A DNA stretch of 64,000 nucleotides, taken from contig JAUMUG010000003.1 in the NCBI GenBank assembly GCA_030530775.1, forward strand, positions 1 to 64,000. The letters run 5' to 3'. The stretch is from Lautropia sp. (GTDB taxonomy: Bacteria; Pseudomonadota; Gammaproteobacteria; Burkholderiales; Burkholderiaceae_E). The notes beneath the pieces were generated by a model. It made no database searches, was not told the DNA's origin, and saw nothing but the letters and a program-made list of their open reading frames with translations. The translations under genes and the position numbers were made by a program. Shown piece by piece: positions 35,619 through 45,461 of the stretch; position 1 is the stretch's first letter, and each line of letters opens with the position of its first letter.

Positions 35619-36199
35619 CGGCCGTCCATCAAGGCCTGCTGATCGGGATGGACGCAGCCATCGACCATGCGCTGACCGGTACGCTGGTTCATCACCATCG
35701 ATTTGTTGCGGATCTGGATCAACAGTGCTTCGGCGCCGACATCCTCCAGACGCAGTGCACCAGTGGGCGAGAGCACCGGTTTCATCAACCAGCGCTTGTT
35801 CTTGAAGCTCAGATCGACATAGCCGGGGTATTGCGTGCTCGTGGCCACATGGATTTGCTGGTTGAATTCGCACAGGCTGGTGCCCAGCATGACGGCCTGC
35901 AGCGAGTCGATCTGCTGTGCATCGGCCGCAGGCACGACCAGTGCGGCCGTAGCGGCGGTGCCGGCTGCAGCTGCTTTCTTCTTGCCCTGAGCTTTGTTCT
36001 GTCTGGCCTTGGCCGTCGCGCTCGAAGCCGCAGCCGATGCCTTGGCCGCCTTCGCCGGAGCTTCGGAGGCTTCGACGACGGGGGGGCTCAGCAGGACGCC
36101 GGCTATCAAGGCCAGCGACAGGGCAAACGCACCCGAAAGCCGTATGCCGTGGGTGTCGATGCGATCTTGGGGGGAGGAGAGCGAAAGCGGAAAATCCAT
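35615..36199 (-). CDS. Conserved secreted protein of unknown function
   Basis: A 194-residue protein. After a basic/hydrophobic N-terminus (SGAFALSLALIAGVLLSPPV) comes an Ala/Lys-rich linker (residues 45-85) and a conserved C-terminal domain: MLGTSLCEFNQQIHVATS, GYVDLSFKNKRWLMKPVLS, TGALRLEDVGAEALLIQI and NKSMVMNQRTGQRMVDGC. Similar domains occur in other betaproteobacterial exported proteins as far as I recall; no function is known. The two cysteines may form a disulfide. It is wedged between the prpC and prpD remnants and its stop codon overlaps the first base of the prpD fragment frame, suggesting a deletion or insertion junction. Confidence 0.75.
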   Translation of the reverse strand: MDFPLSLSSPQDRIDTHGIRLSGAFALSLALIAGVLLSPPVVEASEAPAKAAKASAAASSATAKARQNKAQGKKKAAAAGTAATAALVVPAADAQQIDSLQAVMLGTSLCEFNQQIHVATSTQYPGYVDLSFKNKRWLMKPVLSPTGALRLEDVGAEALLIQIRNKSMVMNQRTGQRMVDGCVHPDQQALMDGR

Positions 36200-36277
36200 G
36201 ACAGATTCCAGTGAGGTCGGCTGCGAACGGCAGCGGGTGTTAAAAAACTGCCGATCGGCGCTGGAGACCCAACACGT

Positions 36278-37126
36278 TCACGGCCGGTGGTTCAAAGGTA
36301 CGAAACTCAGGTTTTCGGGACCGACATAGTTCGCGCTCGGACGGATGATCTCGTTGTCCTGCCGTCGTTCGATGATGTGTGCCGCCCAACCGGCGGTACG
36401 GGCAATCACGAACAGCGGTGTGAACATCGCCGTCGGCACGCCCATGGCGTGACAGCTGATCGCCGAGAACCAGTTCAGGTTCGGAAACATCTTTTTGATT
36501 TCCCACATGACCCGTTCCAGGCGTTCCGCGATATTGAACATTCTGAGATCATCCGATGCTTCGGAAAGACTGCGGGCAACCCCCTTGATGATCATATAGG
36601 CGCAGATCGCCGATGGTGTAGACCGGATGACCGGATGACCGGAGCCGATGATCACTTCCCCGGCCTGTAGGCGGCCGCGAATATCGGCCTCGGCTGTATC
36701 GGCGTCGGCGTAGCGTTGTTGTACCTCAAAGGCCGCCTCATTGGCACCACCGTGCTTCGGGCCACGCAGCGCGCCCATCGCCTCGCAGACAGCGGAATAC
36801 ATGTCGGAGCCGGTTCCTTCCACCACGCGGGCGGTGAAGGCCGAGGCGTTGAATTCGTGCTCGGTACAGAGATTCCAGCAAGCTCTGCATCGCCCGGAGC
36901 CAGACGGGCGGCGGGCGCGCTGCATGCAGCAGATCGAGGAAATGGCCGGCGATGGTCGGCTCTTCGGATTCGACATCGATACGACACCCATTGTGGCTAA
37001 AGTGATACCAATGGAGCAGTGCCGGGACCAGGCTGACGATCAGGCTGTCGGCGATATGCCGGGCATCGGCCAGCCCAGCGGCCATCAGACAGAGAACTTC
37101 GGGCGGAGCGCCATGAGCAGAAATCT
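36278..37126 (-). pseudogene. prpC: 2-methylcitrate synthase PrpC, truncated and frameshifted
   Basis: The minus strand encodes the C-terminal two thirds of PrpC in pieces. One frame gives [39 protein letters not shown] and [20 protein letters not shown]; after a frameshift near 36880 another frame gives [38 protein letters not shown] and so on to [12 protein letters not shown]. Inside the second piece an 8-base tandem duplication (CCGGATGA repeated at 36623-36638) shifts the frame after GSGHPV and is compensated a little downstream. The N-terminal third is missing; the remnant begins at the citE-like stop codon. The enzyme would condense propionyl-CoA and oxaloacetate. Confidence 0.88.
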
Positions 37127-38110
37127 TCAGGCCGAAAAGAAAGCGGCACGGATGTCGGCATCCAGATCGGCGCCGGTGTGCTCGGCGCGCTGCAACACCC
37201 GCCACCAATAGCGGTAGCTGGCACGGTCGTGAAGCTGATCCCCGAAACGGATGGGTCCCCAGTCGGCACGCTGGGCAGCCAGAAGAATGTCGGCGGCACG
37301 CCGGATCTCGTCGTGGCTTGGTCGGAAAGCGGCGATGATCGGCAGCACCTGCGCGGGATGGATGCTCCATTTGCGCTCGAAGCCGAAATCGCGTGCAGCA
37401 CGCAGTGCATCCCGGCCGGCGGCTTGGCCATCACCGATCTGCAGCGTCACACCGTGCACCGCCACTTTGCCATGGGCATGAGCGGCCAGAGAGATATCGG
37501 TCAGCGCCCGGTTCAGGAGGGGATGCTCGAACTGACGCGCATCATGCAGCGCCTCGGCACCCACCGCACCCTCGAAGCTGCTGACGTAGTCCATCAGCCC
37601 GAAGCAGAGTGCCTGGACGCGGGGATGAGCCGCGATTGCCGGCAGCGTGGCCAATGCACCCGGGCTTTCGATCAACACCTGGAAGGGAATCGGCCGCGCC
37701 AGTCCGAAGCGAGCCTCCAGGTGCCGGCAGATCTGCTCGGCCTGTTCCACCTGCCGCAGACTGTCGATCTTGGGTAGCGTCAGAAAGGGCACACGCCGCC
37801 CTGCGCGGCCGAACAGAATAGTCAGTTCCTGCTCGAACACGGCATGCCCGACCGGATGTGGGCGTACCCCGACCCGGTCGAAGGGATTGGCCGAGCTGTC
37901 GATCACCTCGGCAATCCGGGTGATGTGGTCGATCTCCCGACCGACCGGGGCACCGTCTTCACAGTCGGCCGTGACATCGAGAACCGGTCCGAGCCGGGCC
38001 TGCAGCGCCAGTGACTTGGCCAGCAGCTCGAGTCGTCCGCAGTAATGGTCGCAGACGGGCAGGCGGGGATGCCGGGAGGTTTCCCGATACAGCACCTCGT
38101 CGGGGTGCAT
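37127..38110 (-). CDS. HpcH/HpaI-CitE-family CoA-ester lyase
   Basis: A TIM-barrel lyase of about 327 residues, related to citrate lyase beta subunit and malyl-CoA lyase. Recognised parts: VCDHYCGRLELLAKSLALQA, VTADCEDGAPVG (metal-binding Glu/Asp), RPIPFQVLIESPGALATLPA, LCFGLMDYVSSFEGA and FERKWSIHPAQVLPII. The substrate cannot be told from sequence; malyl- or methylmalyl-CoA is possible. The same gene occurs next to mdh in other Burkholderiales. The ATG at 38110 (MHPDEVLYRET) suits the family. A TTG at 38137 would overlap the mdh stop and add nine residues. The prpC remnant starts immediately after its stop. Confidence 0.85.
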   Translation of the reverse strand: MHPDEVLYRETSRHPRLPVCDHYCGRLELLAKSLALQARLGPVLDVTADCEDGAPVGREIDHITRIAEVIDSSANPFDRVGVRPHPVGHAVFEQELTILFGRAGRRVPFLTLPKIDSLRQVEQAEQICRHLEARFGLARPIPFQVLIESPGALATLPAIAAHPRVQALCFGLMDYVSSFEGAVGAEALHDARQFEHPLLNRALTDISLAAHAHGKVAVHGVTLQIGDGQAAGRDALRAARDFGFERKWSIHPAQVLPIIAAFRPSHDEIRRAADILLAAQRADWGPIRFGDQLHDRASYRYWWRVLQRAEHTGADLDADIRAAFFSA

Positions 38111-38133
38111 CACGGCCTCGTGTCGCACTGCCG

Positions 38134-39114
38134 TCAACCGAGCAGGTGCTTGACGCCGTCGCGTTCGCCGAGCAGCTCGTCCAACGTCACCGTCATCCGT
38201 TCGCGGCTGAAGGCGTCGATCTCCAGACCCTGGACCAGCGTGTACTCGCCGTCCTTGCAGGTGACCGGGAAGCCGTAGATGATGTCCTCGGGGATCTCAT
38301 AGTCGCCACGCGAGGGCACCCCCATCGTGACCCATTTGCCATTGGTGCCCAGGGCCCAGTCGCGCATGTGGTCGAGGGCAGCGTTGGCGGCTGAAGCGGC
38401 CGACGACAGACCACGGGCCTCGATGATGGCGGCGCCGCGCTTGCCGACGGTCGGAATGAACACATCCTTGACCCAAGCGTCGTCATTGACGAGCTTGGGC
38501 ATGGCATCGCCATTGCTGCTGGCGAAACGGATGTCCGGATACATCGTCGGCGAGTGGTTGCCCCAGACGACCAGCTGCTCGATCGAATCGACGCTGCGCC
38601 CGGTCTTGGCAGCGAGCTGCGACAGCGCACGGTTGTGGTCCAGACGCAGCATGGCGGTGAAGTTTTTCTTCGGCAGATCGGGGGCCGACTTCATGGCGAT
38701 ATAGGCGTTGGTGTTGGCCGGATTGCCGACCACCAACACCTTCACATCACGGCTGGCATGCTCATTGAGCGCCTTGCCCTGAACCGTGAAGATGGCACCG
38801 TTGGCTTCGAGCAGATCCTTGCGCTCCATGCCCTTCGAGCGCGGACGGGCACCAACCAGCAACGCATAGTCGACATCTTTGAAGGCCACGTTCGGATCAT
38901 CGGTGACGACCACGCCGGCCAGCAGCGGGAAGGCGCAGTCTTCCAGCTCCATCACCACGCCTTTGACGGCGGGCAGGGCAGGCGTGATATCCAGCAGTTG
39001 TAGGATGACGGGCTGATCCTTGCCCAGCATGTCGCCGTTGGCGATGCGGAACAGCAGTGAATAACCGATCTGACCGGCAGCACCGGTGACTGCCACACGT
39101 TTTGGAGCTTTCAT
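38134..39114 (-). CDS. mdh: Malate dehydrogenase
   Basis: NAD-dependent oxidation of malate to oxaloacetate in the TCA cycle. The 326-residue protein has the Rossmann motif [38 protein letters not shown] (substrate loop with Arg), [28 protein letters not shown] and the catalytic His in [13 protein letters not shown]. It belongs to the eukaryote-like MDH group common in betaproteobacteria. Start is the ATG at 39114 with AGGAAG upstream. It is divergent from sdhC across an 880-base region. Confidence 0.97.
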   Translation of the reverse strand: MKAPKRVAVTGAAGQIGYSLLFRIANGDMLGKDQPVILQLLDITPALPAVKGVVMELEDCAFPLLAGVVVTDDPNVAFKDVDYALLVGARPRSKGMERKDLLEANGAIFTVQGKALNEHASRDVKVLVVGNPANTNAYIAMKSAPDLPKKNFTAMLRLDHNRALSQLAAKTGRSVDSIEQLVVWGNHSPTMYPDIRFASSNGDAMPKLVNDDAWVKDVFIPTVGKRGAAIIEARGLSSAASAANAALDHMRDWALGTNGKWVTMGVPSRGDYEIPEDIIYGFPVTCKDGEYTLVQGLEIDAFSRERMTVTLDELLGERDGVKHLLG

Positions 39115-39343
39115 GAGCGTGCTTCCTGAAAAGTTGGAGGGACGATGGAGACAGACGTTGATTGACGCTTCAACGTATATTCTGCCTGCAAACAGGGTGA
39201 AGTCCAGACGCCTGGGTGTATTTCGTGCAGAGTTTCGTGCAGAGAGCGTCTTTCTGCGCGGCGGCCGGCTGGCGGATGCATGCGCTGACCGGCCATCCGG
39301 AGAGATGCCGTCATCCCGTCGATGATCTCGCATGCCGTTCACC

Positions 39344-39398
39344 GTGCCGGGGATGGCTTCGGGCATGCTCCGACGGGAGCGGGGTCGGTCCGGTCGGC
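39344..39398 (+). repeat. 55-bp direct repeat, copy 1
   Basis: Begins GTGCCGGGGATGGCTTCGGG and shares most bases with copy 2 at 39791-39845 (common core GTGCCGGGGATGG-TTCGGGCATGC-CCG, and CCGGTCG-CG at the end). Copies are 447 bases apart in the same orientation. Confidence 0.75.
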
Positions 39399-39423
39399 GT
39401 CCGCTGCGGGGGCCGGCCGTCAT

Positions 39424-39438
39424 GTTCCACGGTGGAAC
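39424..39438. promoter_or_regulatory. Perfect palindrome, operator candidate
   Basis: GTTCCACGGTGGAAC: seven-base arms around a central G, a size typical of a dimeric repressor site. Position in the mdh-sdhC control region is the only functional hint. Confidence 0.4.
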
Positions 39439-39606
39439 GGGAGCCTGGGGTGGCATATTGTTCGTCATTTTGAAATCAATAAAAAACGAAAAGCATCTCA
39501 TTTACTATCGATCCATCTCCGGAAGGGCTTTGGTGTTCGTGACATGCCCGCCATGCCGATCCCTTCCTTCTTCCGTTGTCGCGGTCCACTTGCAACGGAA
39601 TAATCA

Positions 39607-39641
39607 TTTTGCATTTCGTATCGATACGCGAAGTCGCAAAA
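39607..39641. promoter_or_regulatory. Imperfect palindrome, operator candidate
   Basis: Outer arms TTTTGC/GCAAAA and inner arms TTCG-TATC/GATA-CGCGAA are centred on ATCGAT within the AT-rich core. A regulator-binding site for mdh or sdh is a reasonable inference. Confidence 0.45.
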
Positions 39642-39790
39642 GCCCACTGATTCCCCTAGGAACGGCGGGTTTCCCCGATTTTTCGGGTACTGCGTTGTTC
39701 GGTGACGGAAAATGCGCAACAATGTTCCATCATTAATCCCGACGGGCATGTGGGCCGTGTCTGTGAAGGATCGAAATCGGCACAGCCATC

Positions 39791-39845
39791 GTGCCGGGGA
39801 TGGTTTCGGGCATGCCCCGGCGCAGCGGGAACGACCCGGTCGACG
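39791..39845 (+). repeat. 55-bp direct repeat, copy 2
   Basis: Begins GTGCCGGGGATGGTTTCGGG and matches copy 1 at 39344-39398. It lies 150 bases upstream of sdhC. Confidence 0.75.
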
Positions 39846-39994
39846 CACGATGGTGACACACCGAGCACCACTGGCCACCCGAATGCCCTGGAGGGACCCG
39901 GAGACTGAGCTCTGTTTGATTTTGGGCAAAGTCGGCGGACGAATTACTTCTAGCATTGTTTTGCGCTCACTCAAGGGCGTTGGAGGAAAGGTGA

Positions 39995-40498
39995 ATGGCA
40001 GATACGAATGCCGGCAACGGCACCAATGCAATCAACATGGGCGTCTCTGCTGCGCCCGGTCATTTCGGAGAGACCCCGGAGAGCAGACGCGCTCGGCGTG
40101 CAGCCAAGCCGAGATTCCGTAATGTCGGCTTGCCGGATCTCCTGGGCGGCTATCTGCCTGCCATGGCGCCGCCCGCGATCGTTTCGATCCTGCATCGCGT
40201 CAGCGGCGTACTGATGTTCCTCATCGGCATTCCCTTCATGCTTTATCTGCTGCAGCAGAGCCTCACATCCGAAGTCAGCTTCGAGCATTACCTCGCCATG
40301 GTCGATTCCTGGTTTACCAAGCTCGTTCTGCTGGGGCTGATCTGGGCTTTCTGTCATCACATCGTTGCAGGCATCCGTTTCCTCGTGCTCGATCTGCACC
40401 TCTGGACCGAAAAACCTGAAGCCATCAAGTCCGCCAAGGGCGTGCTGATCATCAGTCTGGTGTTGACCGCCATCTTCGGCCTGATGCTGTTGTTCTGA
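39995..40498 (+). CDS. sdhC: Succinate dehydrogenase cytochrome b556 subunit
   Basis: Membrane anchor that, with SdhD, binds heme b and ubiquinone. The 167-residue protein has an unusually long polar N-terminus (about 45 residues) before RNVGLPDLLGGYLPAMAPPA and IVSILHRVSGVLMFLIGIPF. Three membrane helices follow; FCHHIVAGIRFLVLDLHLW carries the likely heme ligand His. The start ATG is preceded by GGAGGAAAGG. It opens the sdhCDAB-sdhE operon. Confidence 0.93.
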   Translation: MADTNAGNGTNAINMGVSAAPGHFGETPESRRARRAAKPRFRNVGLPDLLGGYLPAMAPPAIVSILHRVSGVLMFLIGIPFMLYLLQQSLTSEVSFEHYLAMVDSWFTKLVLLGLIWAFCHHIVAGIRFLVLDLHLWTEKPEAIKSAKGVLIISLVLTAIFGLMLLF

Positions 40499-40529
40499 TC
40501 CGAATTCCAAATTTCAAACAAGGTTCGAC

Positions 40530-40880
40530 ATGACCACTCAGCGAATCGTCACCGGCGCCCACTACGGCATGCGCGACTGGCTGGCCCAGCGCATCACCGG
40601 CGTGGTGATCGCCCTCTATGCCATCTATCTTTTCTTCAGTGTCTGCACGCTTCCCGAAGCCACCTATCAGAACTGGACGGCCCTGTTCATGAGCCCGTTC
40701 ATGAAAGTGGCCACGCTGCTGGCCATGCTGGCGCTGATCTATCACGCCTGGGTCGGCATCCGCGATTTCTACATGGACTATCTACAATCCACGGCGCTGC
40801 GCCTGGCTCTGCAAGTGCTGACCATCCTGGCGTTGGCAGGTTATGCCTTCTGGGCAGTCACTATTCTCTGGAGCGTCTGA
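40530..40880 (+). CDS. sdhD: Succinate dehydrogenase membrane anchor subunit
   Basis: A 116-residue protein of three helices. [20 protein letters not shown] is the family's N-terminal signature and [20 protein letters not shown] holds the conserved His and Asp/Tyr near the quinone site. It follows sdhC after 31 bases and ends five bases before sdhA. Confidence 0.93.
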   Translation: MTTQRIVTGAHYGMRDWLAQRITGVVIALYAIYLFFSVCTLPEATYQNWTALFMSPFMKVATLLAMLALIYHAWVGIRDFYMDYLQSTALRLALQVLTILALAGYAFWAVTILWSV

Positions 40881-40884
40881 CGAC

Positions 40885-42675
40885 ATGGCCGATATCCTCA
40901 ACAAACTCTCGAACAGCCTGCCGCGTCGCAAGTTCGATGCGGTGATCGTGGGCGCTGGTGGTGCCGGCATGCGCTGTTCCCTGCAGTTGGCCGAAGCCGG
41001 TTACAAGGTCGCCGTCCTCTCCAAGGTGTTCCCGACCCGTTCGCATACCGTCGCTGCGCAGGGCGGCATCGGTGCCTCGCTCGGCAACATGAGCGAGGAC
41101 AACTGGTACTGGCACATGTTCGACACGGTCAAGGGGTCCGACTATCTCGGTGATCAGGATGCCATCGAATTCATGTGTCGGCAGGCGCCTCAGGTGGTCT
41201 ACGAGCTGGAACACTTCGGCATGCCGTTCGACCGCAACGCCGACGGCACCATCTACCAGCGTCCCTTCGGCGGCCACACCGCCAACCTGGGCGAAAAGCC
41301 GGTGCAGCGCGCCTGTGCCGCGGCCGACCGTACCGGCCACGCGCTGCTGCACACACTCTACCAGCGCAATGTCCGTGCCCGTACCACCTTCTTCGTCGAA
41401 TGGATGGCACTGGATCTGATCCGCGATGCCGACGGTGATGTGGTCGGTGTGGTGGCTTTGGAAATGGAAACCGGTGAGGTGATGATCCTCGAAGCCAAGG
41501 TGACCGTGTTGGCCACCGGTGGTGCCGGCCGCATCTGGCAGGCATCCACCAACGCCTATATCAACACCGGTGACGGTCTGGGCATGGCGGCGCGGGCCGG
41601 CATTCCGCTGCAGGACATGGAGTTCTGGCAGTTCCACCCGACCGGTGTGGCCAATGCCGGGGTGCTGATCACCGAAGGCGTGCGCGGCGAGGGCGGCATC
41701 CTGCTCAACAAGGATGGCGAGCGTTTCATGGAGCGCTATGCGCCCACGCTGAAGGATTTGGCTCCGCGTGATTTCGTGTCACGCTCGATGGACCAGGAAA
41801 TCAAGGAAGGACGTGGCTGCGGCCCACAGGGCGATCATGTGCTGCTGAAGCTCGATCACCTGGGTGCCGACAAGATTCTGAAGAAACTGCCGTCGATCCG
41901 CGAGATCGCCATCAAGTTCGCCAACGTCGACCCGATCAAGGAGCCGATCCCGGTCGTGCCGACCATCCACTATCAAATGGGTGGTATCCCGACCAATTAT
42001 CACGGTCAGGTGGTGGTGCCCAAGGGCGGCAACTCGGCCACCGTGGTCAACGGCTTGTATGCCATCGGCGAGTGTGCCTGCGTCTCGGTGCACGGCGCCA
42101 ACCGTCTGGGTACCAATTCACTGCTCGATCTGGTGGTCTTCGGCCGTGCCGCCGGCAACCACATCGTCGATGCCGGCTTCAAGAATGCCACCCACAAGCC
42201 GCTGCCGCAGAATGCCGGTGATGCTTCGCTGAGCCGTGTGGCCCGTCTGGACGCTTCGACTTCGGGTGAGCGTACGCAGGACGTCGCCGGTGACATCCGT
42301 CGCGACATGCAGGCGCATTGCGGTGTCTTCCGGACCTCGGCACTGTTGTCCGAAGGTGTCGGCAAGATCATGGGTCATGTCAAGCGTGCCCAGAACGTCC
42401 ATCTGCGCGACAAGTCGCAGGTCTTCAATACGGCCCGGGTCGAGGCGCTCGAGCTGGACAACTTGATCGAAGTGGCACAGGCTACGATCGTGTCGGCCGA
42501 GGCCCGCAAGGAAAGCCGCGGTGCTCATGCGCAGAGCGATTATCCCGAGCGCGACGACGTCAACTGGATGAAGCACACGCTCTGGTATTCCGAGGACGGT
42601 CGTCTCGAATACAAGCCGGTGAACCTGAAGCCGTTGACGGTCGAGTACTTCAAACCGAAGCCCCGGACGTTCTGA
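40885..42675 (+). CDS. sdhA: Succinate dehydrogenase flavoprotein subunit
   Basis: A 596-residue FAD subunit oxidising succinate to fumarate on the inner face of the membrane. FAD-binding [20 protein letters not shown], the flavin-linkage His in [19 protein letters not shown], substrate residues in [20 protein letters not shown] and [13 protein letters not shown], and the family C-terminus [16 protein letters not shown] are present. Start is the ATG at 40885 ([10 protein letters not shown]); an upstream in-frame start would overlap sdhD and is unlikely. Confidence 0.97.
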   Translation: MADILNKLSNSLPRRKFDAVIVGAGGAGMRCSLQLAEAGYKVAVLSKVFPTRSHTVAAQGGIGASLGNMSEDNWYWHMFDTVKGSDYLGDQDAIEFMCRQAPQVVYELEHFGMPFDRNADGTIYQRPFGGHTANLGEKPVQRACAAADRTGHALLHTLYQRNVRARTTFFVEWMALDLIRDADGDVVGVVALEMETGEVMILEAKVTVLATGGAGRIWQASTNAYINTGDGLGMAARAGIPLQDMEFWQFHPTGVANAGVLITEGVRGEGGILLNKDGERFMERYAPTLKDLAPRDFVSRSMDQEIKEGRGCGPQGDHVLLKLDHLGADKILKKLPSIREIAIKFANVDPIKEPIPVVPTIHYQMGGIPTNYHGQVVVPKGGNSATVVNGLYAIGECACVSVHGANRLGTNSLLDLVVFGRAAGNHIVDAGFKNATHKPLPQNAGDASLSRVARLDASTSGERTQDVAGDIRRDMQAHCGVFRTSALLSEGVGKIMGHVKRAQNVHLRDKSQVFNTARVEALELDNLIEVAQATIVSAEARKESRGAHAQSDYPERDDVNWMKHTLWYSEDGRLEYKPVNLKPLTVEYFKPKPRTF

Positions 42676-42755
42676 TTTCGCGGTCTGGACACACTCCGTA
42701 TTGCACAGTCGGCCGCCCGTTGGGGGCAGCCGACGCAACATGAACAAAGGACATC

Positions 42756-43475
42756 ATGGCCTCCAATACCCGGAAAATGAAGTTTTCCATTTATCGCTAT
42801 GATCCGGACAAGGATCAGAAACCGTACATGGAAGACCTCGAAGTCGAGTTGCTGCCGACCGACAAGATGTTGCTCGATGCGCTGATGCGTATCAAAGCCG
42901 ATGTGGACGATACCTTCTCGTTTCGTCGTTCCTGCCGTGAAGGCGTCTGTGGCTCCGACGCGATGAACATCAACGGCAAGAACAGCCTCGCCTGCATCAC
43001 CAACCTGAACGATCTGAAAGAACCGGTGGTACTGAAGCCGCTGCCCGGCCTGCCCGTCATCCGGGACCTGATCGTCGACATGACGCAGTTCTTCAAGCAG
43101 TACGAGTCGATCCGCCCGTACCTGATCAACGACACGCCCCCACCCGAAAAGGAGCGTCTGCAGTCGCCCGTCGATCGCGAAGAGCTGGATGGACTGTACG
43201 AGTGTATCCTGTGCGCCTGCTGTTCGACCTCCTGCCCGTCGTTCTGGTGGAATCCCGACAAGTTCGTCGGACCGGCTGGCCTGCTGGCCGCCTATCGTTT
43301 CATCGCCGACACCCGCGATCTGCAGACCAATGAACGTCTCGACAACCTCGAGGATCCCTATCGCCTGTTCCGTTGTCATACCATCATGAACTGTGTCGAT
43401 GTCTGCCCGAAAGGGCTGAACCCGACGCGTGCCATCGGCAAGATCAAGGAATTGATGGTGCGGCGCACGGTCTGA
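42756..43475 (+). CDS. sdhB: Succinate dehydrogenase iron-sulfur subunit
   Basis: A 239-residue electron-transfer subunit. The 2Fe-2S cysteines lie in [20 protein letters not shown] followed by AC; the 4Fe-4S and 3Fe-4S cysteines in [15 protein letters not shown] and [18 protein letters not shown]. The C-terminus [12 protein letters not shown] is typical. It follows sdhA after 80 bases. Confidence 0.97.
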   Translation: MASNTRKMKFSIYRYDPDKDQKPYMEDLEVELLPTDKMLLDALMRIKADVDDTFSFRRSCREGVCGSDAMNINGKNSLACITNLNDLKEPVVLKPLPGLPVIRDLIVDMTQFFKQYESIRPYLINDTPPPEKERLQSPVDREELDGLYECILCACCSTSCPSFWWNPDKFVGPAGLLAAYRFIADTRDLQTNERLDNLEDPYRLFRCHTIMNCVDVCPKGLNPTRAIGKIKELMVRRTV

Positions 43476-43497
43476 GCGCAAGCTAGGGAAATTGCTA

Positions 43498-43794
43498 ATG
43501 TCCGGCATGAGTCAAAATCTAGGGCGGGATAGCGATTCCGTCGAAGCAGCCTACTATAGGCGGTTACGCTGGCGTTGCCGGCGTGGGTTGCTCGAAAACG
43601 ATATCCTGCTCAATCGTTTGCTGGACAGGCGGGCGGACACCGGCTTCACCGAATCAGAGATTGCAGCGCTCGACCGCCTGCTCGATCTGACCGATCCGGT
43701 ACTGCTCGACCTGATCCTGGGGCGCAAAGCGCCCGAGGGCGATTTGAGTGCGCCAGCGGTCATGGCCGTGCTGGAGGAAATCCGGGCGCTTTGA
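43498..43794 (+). CDS. sdhE: SdhE, FAD assembly factor
   Basis: A small (98-residue) protein that promotes covalent attachment of FAD to SdhA. It carries the SdhE signature RRGLLENDILLNRLLD (the RGxxE motif) in a helical fold, then LDRLLDLTDPVLLDLILGRK. Start taken at ATG 43498; ATG 43507 is also possible. Position right after sdhB is the usual one and supports the assignment. Confidence 0.9.
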   Translation: MSGMSQNLGRDSDSVEAAYYRRLRWRCRRGLLENDILLNRLLDRRADTGFTESEIAALDRLLDLTDPVLLDLILGRKAPEGDLSAPAVMAVLEEIRAL

Positions 43795-43913
43795 TGCCCG
43801 GCTTCTTCCGACTCGCGCCCTGACCCGGCCGATGGGCCTGAAGGGGGCCAGTCCGAAATCCGTCGGGCCTGGCTGCTGGAACCGACTCTGTTCAGACATG
43901 GAAGAAGCCTGTA

Positions 43914-45242
43914 ATGATTAGTAAACCTACCTATACTGCCACGCTGTCCTTTTCAGACGGTTCGACCGGCGCCGAGTTTCCCGTATACAAGGGAACGACC
44001 GGACCGGATGTCATTGATATCCGCAAGCTGTATGGCACCACCGGTAAGTTCACGTTTGACCCCGGCTTCATGTCCACCGGTGCCTGCGAGTCCGCCATCA
44101 CCTATATCGATGGCGACAAAGGTGAGCTGCTCTATCGTGGCTATCCGATCCAGGACCTGGCACAGCATTGCGATTACCTCGACGTCTGTTATCTGCTCCT
44201 GAAGGGAGAGCTGCCGACTCCGGAACAGAAAACCGATTTCGACTACCACATCACGCATCACACCATGCTGCACGAGCAGCTGACCCGCTTCTTCACGGGC
44301 TTCCGGCGTGATTCACACCCGATGGCCATCCTTGTGGCCAGTGTCGGCGCACTGGCGGCGTTCTACCATGATTCGCTCGACATCACCGATCCGAAACATC
44401 GCCACATTTCGGCCATGCGTCTGATCGCCAAGATGCCGACGCTGGTGGCCTGTGCGTACAAGTACTCGCGAGGCGAACCGCTGGCCTATCCGCGCAACCG
44501 CTACACTTACAGTGCCAACCTGATGCACATGATGTTCAGCACGCCCTGCGAGGATTACGTGCCGAACGAAGTGCTGGTGCGCGCGCTGGACCGCATCCTG
44601 ATCCTGCACGCCGATCACGAGCAGAACGCCTCGACCTCGACCGTGCGACTGGCCGGCTCCTCGGGTGCCAACCCCTTCGCCTGCATCGCGGCCGGCATCG
44701 CCACGCTGTGGGGGCCGGCACACGGTGGCGCCAACGAAGCCTGCCTGGTGATGCTCGAAGACATCATGCAGCAGGGTGGTGTGGCCAAGATCGGCGAGTT
44801 CATCGCCAAGGTCAAGGACAAGGAATCGGGCGTCAAGCTGATGGGCTTCGGGCATCGCGTCTACAAGAACTATGACCCACGTGCCAAGCTGATGCAGGAA
44901 ACCTGCAAGGAAGTGTTGGAAGAACTGAACTTGGGCAACGACCCGCTGTTCAAGCTGGCCATGGAACTGGAGCGCATCGCACTCGAAGACGACTACTTCG
45001 TGTCGCGCAAGTTGTACCCGAACGTCGACTTCTACTCGGGTATCGTCCAGCGTGCTATGGGTATCCCGACCAGCATGTTCACGGCCATCTTTGCGCTGGC
45101 CCGCACCGTTGGCTGGATCGCCCAGTGGAACGAGATGATCGCCGACCCCGACCAGAAGATCGGCCGTCCGCGCCAGCTCTACACCGGCCAGACTACTCGT
45201 AAGATCACGACGCCCTCGACCCGCCACATCCATACGGCCTGA
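43914..45242 (+). CDS. gltA: Citrate synthase (type II, hexameric)
   Basis: Condenses acetyl-CoA and oxaloacetate. The 442-residue protein includes the N-terminal regulatory part found in NADH-sensitive enzymes of Gram-negatives, the active-site segments [20 protein letters not shown] (His), [17 protein letters not shown] (His) and [20 protein letters not shown] (Asp), and ends RQLYTG...KI. It is intact, in contrast to the decayed methylcitrate synthase nearby. It follows sdhE after 119 bases. Confidence 0.97.
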   Translation: MISKPTYTATLSFSDGSTGAEFPVYKGTTGPDVIDIRKLYGTTGKFTFDPGFMSTGACESAITYIDGDKGELLYRGYPIQDLAQHCDYLDVCYLLLKGELPTPEQKTDFDYHITHHTMLHEQLTRFFTGFRRDSHPMAILVASVGALAAFYHDSLDITDPKHRHISAMRLIAKMPTLVACAYKYSRGEPLAYPRNRYTYSANLMHMMFSTPCEDYVPNEVLVRALDRILILHADHEQNASTSTVRLAGSSGANPFACIAAGIATLWGPAHGGANEACLVMLEDIMQQGGVAKIGEFIAKVKDKESGVKLMGFGHRVYKNYDPRAKLMQETCKEVLEELNLGNDPLFKLAMELERIALEDDYFVSRKLYPNVDFYSGIVQRAMGIPTSMFTAIFALARTVGWIAQWNEMIADPDQKIGRPRQLYTGQTTRKITTPSTRHIHTA

Positions 45243-45412
45243 TCGCCGACCATGAGGCTCGTGTCCGGACGGCACCCATCCTGTACTCGCCGCCGTCGCG
45301 CGGCGAGGTTGCAGCTTCGTATGTCCGGACAAGCGTTGGCGCTGCAGGTATCACGAAGACGGTTCCGCTCCTGTCCCGGAGTCTGGCGCCGGCTTTTTTT
45401 CGGGTTATTCTC

Positions 45413-45444
45413 AAAACGCTTCCATCCGGAAGCGTTTTGCTTTT
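45413..45444 (+). terminator. Rho-independent terminator after gltA
   Basis: AAAACGCTTCC (45413-45423) pairs with GGAAGCGTTTT (45428-45438), four-base loop, then GCTTTT. The strong ribosome site of the next ORF begins only two bases after the T run, so the hairpin could also act as an attenuator for that ORF. Confidence 0.85.
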
Positions 45445-45461
45445 GAAGGAGGAGGACTGCC

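Larger units (their letters stand above)
39115..39994. other. mdh-sdhC divergent control region with direct repeats
   Basis: 880 bases without a recognisable gene, holding the promoters for the leftward mdh and the rightward sdh operon. The middle (about 39450-39760) is much more AT-rich than the rest of the window. In some Burkholderiales a GntR regulator gene lies beside mdh/sdh; none is present here. Two related 55-base sequences flank the AT-rich core, and two palindromes lie within or beside it (listed separately). Confidence 0.7.
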
